NCBI GenBank assembly: GCA_945983195.1
Contig: CAMFSS010000060.1
Span: 1 to 9,565, forward strand
Length of the DNA stretch: 9,565 nt
From: an uncultured Prevotellaceae bacterium
GTDB lineage: Bacteria > Bacteroidota > Bacteroidia > Bacteroidales > Muribaculaceae
Direction of reading: 5' to 3'
The number at the start of each line of letters is the position of its first letter. Position 1 is the first letter of the stretch. The notes beneath the pieces are model-generated. The model made no database searches and was not told the DNA's origin. It saw only the letters and a program-made list of their open reading frames with translations. Below, piece by piece: positions 6,347 to 9,565 of this stretch. A program made the position numbers and the translations under genes.

Positions 6347-7472
6347 TCATCTTTCGTAGGTATTGGGCAAAGAATCTGTCGTACAAGCAGTATCCATGCT
6401 CGTTACTGAGAAGCAGCTCTTTCTCGACAAGTGCTGTAGTGCCTGTTTTCACCGAACTTGCTGCACCAAGGTTATGCTTTTGAATGAAATCTTTGCTCTG
6501 TATTTTTTCGATATTGCCTTCAAGAGCTATAGCTTTCATGATTTTTGCTTGGAGAGGAGTTATCAGTTGTAGAAACGTTTGAAATGTGGCTTCATTTTCA
6601 GCCACAGTTTCATCTATCGCCATATTTACAGCCACGGTGTCAATCACAGGGTTATTGGTTTCGTAGAGTCGGTTGAGAATCGACTGGACGTACCATGTGT
6701 GTGCCGAAAGCTCATCGTAGAGATGATTAAAGGCTTCGAGGGTGATTTGCTGCCCGTTTTGCCCGAATTGTGCATTGGCAAAAGTGTAATATGCATCGCG
6801 GTCGATTGTTCCGAGTGTCAACATCTGAGTGCTTTGGTAGAATGGGCGTGAAACCGTTGCAAACATATTCTCCAGAGTGTGTTGTTGACTGCCTGAAAAA
6901 ATGAAATTAACGTTTGTGAGGTGCTGTATGTGTGCTCTAAGCAATGCCTCTACTCGCTTGTCGGAATAGTCGGCTACTGATTGAAACTCATCGAATGCTA
7001 TATAACAACGTTTCTCGGCCTGTTCCATATATGCAAATATTTCGGCAAGTGAATGTTCAGCCATATCAGGGTCTACAGCTACTGAAAATTCCGGCTCACC
7101 CGTAACGGCATCTACCGATATTACCGGACGTAATGATTTGAAGAATGTTGCGATTTTTTTTATCACACGTTGTTCAGTAGTGTCAAGTTTCCCAAGTACG
7201 GCTTGCCCCAATTTTCTTACAAGCGATGCAAGACTGTCTGTTTGATATAAATCAACATAAAAACAATTAGCCTCATTTGCGGTTTCTACGCGGTTAAAAA
7301 CGTGGCGTATAAGTCCGGTTTTGCCCATGCGTCGAGGGCTCATAAGTGTTACGTTCCGACCATTGTAGAGTGCTGATGTCAGTTTCTTGGTTTCATTTTC
7401 GCGGTCACAAAAGTAGTCGGGCGAAATATAGCCTGATAAAAGGAATGGGTTATTTGGTTGTTTTCTTGTCAT
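6339..7472 (-). CDS. AAA-type ATPase of the archaeal-ATPase/AAA_16-like family, function unknown
   Basis: The 377-residue protein begins with NPFLLSGYISPDYFCDRENE, the usual lead-in of these STAND-related ATPases, then Walker A SPRRMGKT (45-52), Walker B CYIAFDEFQ (156-164, Asp161-Glu162) and a sensor-like FIFSGSQ (180-186). The remainder is helical and ends in a probable winged-helix segment (about 305-377, closing with YDRFFAQYLRKMRQ). No nuclease domain, membrane segment or signal peptide is visible. Large paralogous sets of such genes are common in Bacteroidetes, and their cellular role is poorly known. Two sampled 60-base lines of this gene are 35% and 37% GC against 53% and 60% in neighbouring genes. 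Together with the opposite orientation this points to acquisition by transfer. The frame is intact, so it is probably expressed. The ATG at 7472 is well placed 23 bases before Walker-A-domain homology begins. Confidence 0.83.
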   Translation of the reverse strand: MTRKQPNNPFLLSGYISPDYFCDRENETKKLTSALYNGRNVTLMSPRRMGKTGLIRHVFNRVETANEANCFYVDLYQTDSLASLVRKLGQAVLGKLDTTEQRVIKKIATFFKSLRPVISVDAVTGEPEFSVAVDPDMAEHSLAEIFAYMEQAEKRCYIAFDEFQSVADYSDKRVEALLRAHIQHLTNVNFIFSGSQQHTLENMFATVSRPFYQSTQMLTLGTIDRDAYYTFANAQFGQNGQQITLEAFNHLYDELSAHTWYVQSILNRLYETNNPVIDTVAVNMAIDETVAENEATFQTFLQLITPLQAKIMKAIALEGNIEKIQSKDFIQKHNLGAASSVKTGTTALVEKELLLSNEHGYCLYDRFFAQYLRKMRQ

Positions 7473-7499
7473 AGCTGTTTAGGTGTGGTTGATATTTGT

Positions 7500-7542
7500 C
7501 GCGTAGAATGCGTGACGCAAAGTGCGTGACGTAATTTACGCG
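7500..7542. repeat. Cluster of GCGT/ACGC repeats and palindromes
   Basis: GCGTGACGCAAAGT (7510-7523) and GCGTGACGTAATTT (7524-7537) are adjacent 14-base repeats differing at three positions. GCGTGACGC (7510-7518) and CGTAATTTACG (7530-7540) are each palindromic around one central base, and CGCGTA (7500-7505) pairs with TACGCG (7537-7542), enclosing the whole block. It lies upstream of the minus-strand ATPase gene and would fall in its leader if the -7 box at 7553-7546 is used. It may be an operator with several half-sites or a structured leader. Confidence 0.6.
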
Positions 7543-7570
7543 ATGCAAATATAGCATAAATTATGCAAAT
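7543..7570. repeat. ATGCAAAT direct repeat enclosing a 13-base palindrome
   Basis: ATGCAAAT occurs at 7543-7550 and 7563-7570, exactly 20 bases apart (about two helical turns). Between and overlapping them, GCATAAATTATGC (7554-7566) is a palindrome with 6-base arms and one central base. The palindrome sits immediately upstream of the candidate -7 box for the minus-strand gene, a position suited to a repressor or activator dimer. The regulator is unknown. Confidence 0.5.
7546..7553 (-). promoter_or_regulatory. Candidate -7 promoter box for the ATPase gene
   Basis: Read on the minus strand, 7553 to 7546 is TATATTTG, a full match to the Bacteroidetes TAnnTTTG -7 element. Transcription would start near 7539, about 67 bases before the ATPase ATG. 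A TTTG lies upstream (7569-7566), but only 12 bases away instead of the usual 19-21, so the -33 element is unproven. Confidence 0.4.
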
Positions 7571-7627
7571 TTCGCTTGTCGCGATTAAATTTTTTAGTGA
7601 TAGGGGGAGAGATTGGGGGAAATTTAG

Positions 7628-7635
7628 TAAGTTTG
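7628..7635 (+). promoter_or_regulatory. Candidate -7 promoter box for the AI-2E permease gene
   Basis: TAAGTTTG matches the Bacteroidetes TAnnTTTG -7 element. Transcription would start near 7642, leaving a leader of about 37 bases before the ATG at 7679. No TTTG is present at the usual -33 distance; that stretch is G-rich. The box overlaps the first copy of TTTGCAGAAGA (7632-7642), repeated at 7656-7666. Confidence 0.4.
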
Positions 7636-7678
7636 CAGAAGATAGCAATGTGGCTTTTGCAGAAGAATAGCTAAGCTT

Positions 7679-8794
7679 ATGGAATACAAGAGGAAGGAAT
7701 TTACGCTCGACCGCATTGTGCGGCTTGCGATAGGATTGGCGGTGATAGGCGCAGTGCTGTGGCTGCTCAATTATCTGAAGGGTGTCCTGCTGCCCTTTGC
7801 GGTGGCGTGCCTGTTGGCTTACATGATTAATCCGCTGGTGGAGTGGAACAAGCGTCGGATGCGGCTCAAAGGCCGCACTTTGCCCACCGTCATCACACTG
7901 CTTGAGCTGTGCATTGTGGTGGGAGGCGCACTGTGGCTGCTGCTGCCTTACCTCTACGACGAATCGGAACGTATGGTGCTGATGCTCACCGAGTATGTGC
8001 AGGCACAGCTTAATGTGCCGTATCTTCCGGCTGCCATACACGAGTTTGTGAAGGACTACATCGACCTTGACTATTTGCAGTCGCTTCTTACGCGCGAACA
8101 GTGGATGAGCCTGCTCACCGAGGCTGCCAACCAGACGTGGAACTTTGTGAATGGCACTGTGAGCCTGGTGCTTGCGCTTTGCAGTTGGGTGCTGGTGCTG
8201 ATGTATGTGATTTTCATTCTCGTCGACTACGACAAGATAATGAACGGCTTCAAGATGGCTGTGCCGTCGCGCTACCGCAAAGTCACTTTCCGCCTGTTTC
8301 ATGATATGAAATTGAGTATGAACCACTATTTTCGCGGACAGGCATTGATAGCGTCGATTGTGGGTGTGCTTTTTGCCATTGGGTTTACCATCATAGGGCT
8401 GCCTATGGGAATAATTTTGTGGCTATTAATAGTGCTGATCAACATAGAACCCTATTTGCAGCTCATTTCCATTCCCGTAGCCACACTGCTGTGCCTTGTG
8501 AGTTCCGTGTCGACCGGCGGCAGCTTTTGGCAGCTTTTCGGCTGGATGGTAGTGGTGTATCTTGTGGTGCAAGCCATTCAGGACATGGTGCTTACGCCCA
8601 AAATCATGGGCAAGTCGATGGGGCTTAATCCGGCAATTATGCTGCTGTCGCTCTCGATTTGGGGCGCACTGCTCGGATTCATCGGTCTTATAGTGGCATT
8701 GCCGCTCACCACACTCATCATATCCTACTACAATGAGTATGTAGTTCCTGCACGCCGGCGCAGCGAGCGTGCGGCACAAAATGCCGAACAATAA
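7679..8794 (+). CDS. AI-2E family transporter (PerM/TqsA-type inner membrane permease)
   Basis: The 371-residue protein has about eight hydrophobic segments: two at the start (about 13-52), one near 70-91, then after a long polar region (about 92-155) a block from 157 to the end. The family hallmarks are present: HYFRGQ (216-221) and LTPKIMGKSMGLNPA (295-309), followed by LSIWGALLGFIGLIVALPLT. Length and layout are normal for the family (about 340-400), and the frame is intact. Members include the proposed AI-2 exporter TqsA and Na+/H+ antiporter-like proteins, so the family name does not prove a quorum-sensing role; the substrate is unknown. It diverges from the ATPase gene across a 206-base intergenic region and is followed 13 bases later by a POT-type transporter gene, probably in the same transcript. 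Confidence 0.92.
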   Translation: MEYKRKEFTLDRIVRLAIGLAVIGAVLWLLNYLKGVLLPFAVACLLAYMINPLVEWNKRRMRLKGRTLPTVITLLELCIVVGGALWLLLPYLYDESERMVLMLTEYVQAQLNVPYLPAAIHEFVKDYIDLDYLQSLLTREQWMSLLTEAANQTWNFVNGTVSLVLALCSWVLVLMYVIFILVDYDKIMNGFKMAVPSRYRKVTFRLFHDMKLSMNHYFRGQALIASIVGVLFAIGFTIIGLPMGIILWLLIVLINIEPYLQLISIPVATLLCLVSSVSTGGSFWQLFGWMVVVYLVVQAIQDMVLTPKIMGKSMGLNPAIMLLSLSIWGALLGFIGLIVALPLTTLIISYYNEYVVPARRRSERAAQNAEQ

Positions 8795-8807
8795 GCGTGT
8801 GAATATA

Positions 8808-9565
8808 ATGATTGAAGAAAAAAATATGGGAAAATTAAGTTTGCGTGGCTACAGCCGCGCCTTTTGGGTGAGCAACTCGGTGGAGATGCTTGAGAGAATG
8901 GCATATTATGCCATTTTCATTGTCATTACGCTCTATTTGTCGAATACGCTTGGCTTCAACGACTTTGAGGCGAGCATAATCTCCGGTCTGTTCTCGGGCG
9001 GTCTGTACCTCCTGCCTATTTTCACCGGAGCCTATGCCGACAAGATAGGCTTCCGCAAGTCGCTTATCATAGCGTTTTCACTGCTCACGGTGGGCTATCT
9101 CGGTCTTGCCACCCTACCTACGCTGCTGCAAAGTGCCGGACTGGTGGAGTATGGCGAGGTGACCCAGTTCACCGGGCTGCCGCAGTCGTCGCTGCGCTGG
9201 CTCATAGTGCCGGTGATGATAGTGCTGATGGTGGGAGGCTCGTTTATCAAGTCGACCATTTCTGCATCGGTAGCAAAGGAGACAACAAGCGAGAACCGCG
9301 CACGCGGCTACTCCATATTCTACATGATGGTGAACATTGGCTCTTTCACCGGCAAAAGCGTAATCGACCCTCTGCGCCATGCCATAGGCGATGAGGCTTA
9401 CATTGCCATCAACTACTTCTCGGCAGCCATGACGCTCTTTGCGCTTCTGGCTGTGGCTCTGCTCTACCGCTCGGCACACACCGCCGGCGAGGGGAAGAGC
9501 ATGCGCGAGATTGGCGAAGGATTTGTGCGCGTGTTCACGAACTGGCGACTGCTTGCACGTATTCT
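8808..9565 (+). CDS. POT/PTR-family transporter (peptide:proton symporter type, major facilitator superfamily), 3' end outside window
   Basis: The visible 252 residues run off the window, about half of the usual 450-550. The first helix carries EMLERMAYY (26-34), a version of the POT ExxERFxYY proton-coupling motif with Met for Phe. The loop after helix 2 has the MFS-type GAYADKIGFRKS (74-85), and YSIFYMMVNIGSF (168-180) fits the second PTR2 signature. POT proteins normally import di- and tripeptides with protons across the inner membrane; Bacteroidetes members may have other substrates. The start could be ATG 8808 or ATG 8826; I give the longer form because it is the first in-frame ATG after the preceding stop, but the shorter one (MGKLSLRGYSRAFW) places the conserved helix at a more usual distance. 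Transcription is probably shared with the AI-2E permease. Confidence 0.85.
   Translation, partial: MIEEKNMGKLSLRGYSRAFWVSNSVEMLERMAYYAIFIVITLYLSNTLGFNDFEASIISGLFSGGLYLLPIFTGAYADKIGFRKSLIIAFSLLTVGYLGLATLPTLLQSAGLVEYGEVTQFTGLPQSSLRWLIVPVMIVLMVGGSFIKSTISASVAKETTSENRARGYSIFYMMVNIGSFTGKSVIDPLRHAIGDEAYIAINYFSAAMTLFALLAVALLYRSAHTAGEGKSMREIGEGFVRVFTNWRLLARI

Noticed and set aside
7500..7570. CRISPR-like array
   Set aside because: Repeats are only 8-14 bases with no regular spacers and no cas genes nearby.
7469..8326. Minus-strand open frame of 285 codons opposite the AI-2E gene and through the intergenic repeats
   Set aside because: His/Gln-rich noise; the plus strand encodes a textbook AI-2E permease, and the frame crosses promoter sequence.
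7679..8794. Quorum-sensing (AI-2 export) role for the AI-2E family protein
   Set aside because: The family name is historic and covers varied transporters; no luxS or lsr-type gene is in the window.

Overview
The window looks like a chromosomal segment of a gut-type Bacteroidales bacterium, possibly Muribaculaceae. The family is inferred from protein character, not from a marker gene. Supporting signs are a Bacteroidetes-style outer membrane barrel gene directly after coaX, a lipoprotein LptC, starts without Shine-Dalgarno sequences, and TAnnTTTG-type -7 boxes. Most genes are about 53-60% GC in the 60-base lines I counted; one gene is clearly richer in A/T.

Positions 1-2531 hold a plus-strand housekeeping/envelope run: the 3' part of coaX (type III pantothenate kinase), an overlapping outer membrane beta-barrel gene, and lptC. 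The barrel gene is cut by an in-frame TAG; the next 22 codons still encode a typical C-terminal barrel strand.

Positions 2595-6332 continue on the same strand with four closely spaced genes: a membrane steroid 5-alpha-reductase-like enzyme very similar to animal SRD5A1/2, a stand-alone flavin-dependent enoate reductase of the Old Yellow Enzyme/BaiCD type (candidate 5-beta-reductase), and two short-chain dehydrogenases of different subclasses. Together they form a plausible reductive module for 3-oxo-delta4-steroids or bile acids. Ring A would be reduced to the 5-alpha or 5-beta form, and the 3-ketone (or another ketone) interconverted with an alcohol. Gut Bacteroidales with 5-alpha-reductase, 5-beta-reductase and 3-beta-HSDH genes are known to make isoallolithocholic acid. 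This locus is the main item of interest, but substrate and stereochemistry are inferred.

Positions 6339-7472 carry a convergent, A/T-rich minus-strand AAA ATPase gene, probably an acquired accessory gene. Its upstream region (7473-7678), shared with the divergent next gene, is full of short palindromes and direct repeats and has a candidate promoter in each direction. Positions 7679-9565 encode an AI-2E-family permease and, 13 bases later, a POT-family (peptide:proton symporter type) transporter that runs off the window. I see no rRNA, tRNA, CRISPR array or insertion sequence, and no gene-free stretch above 300 bases.
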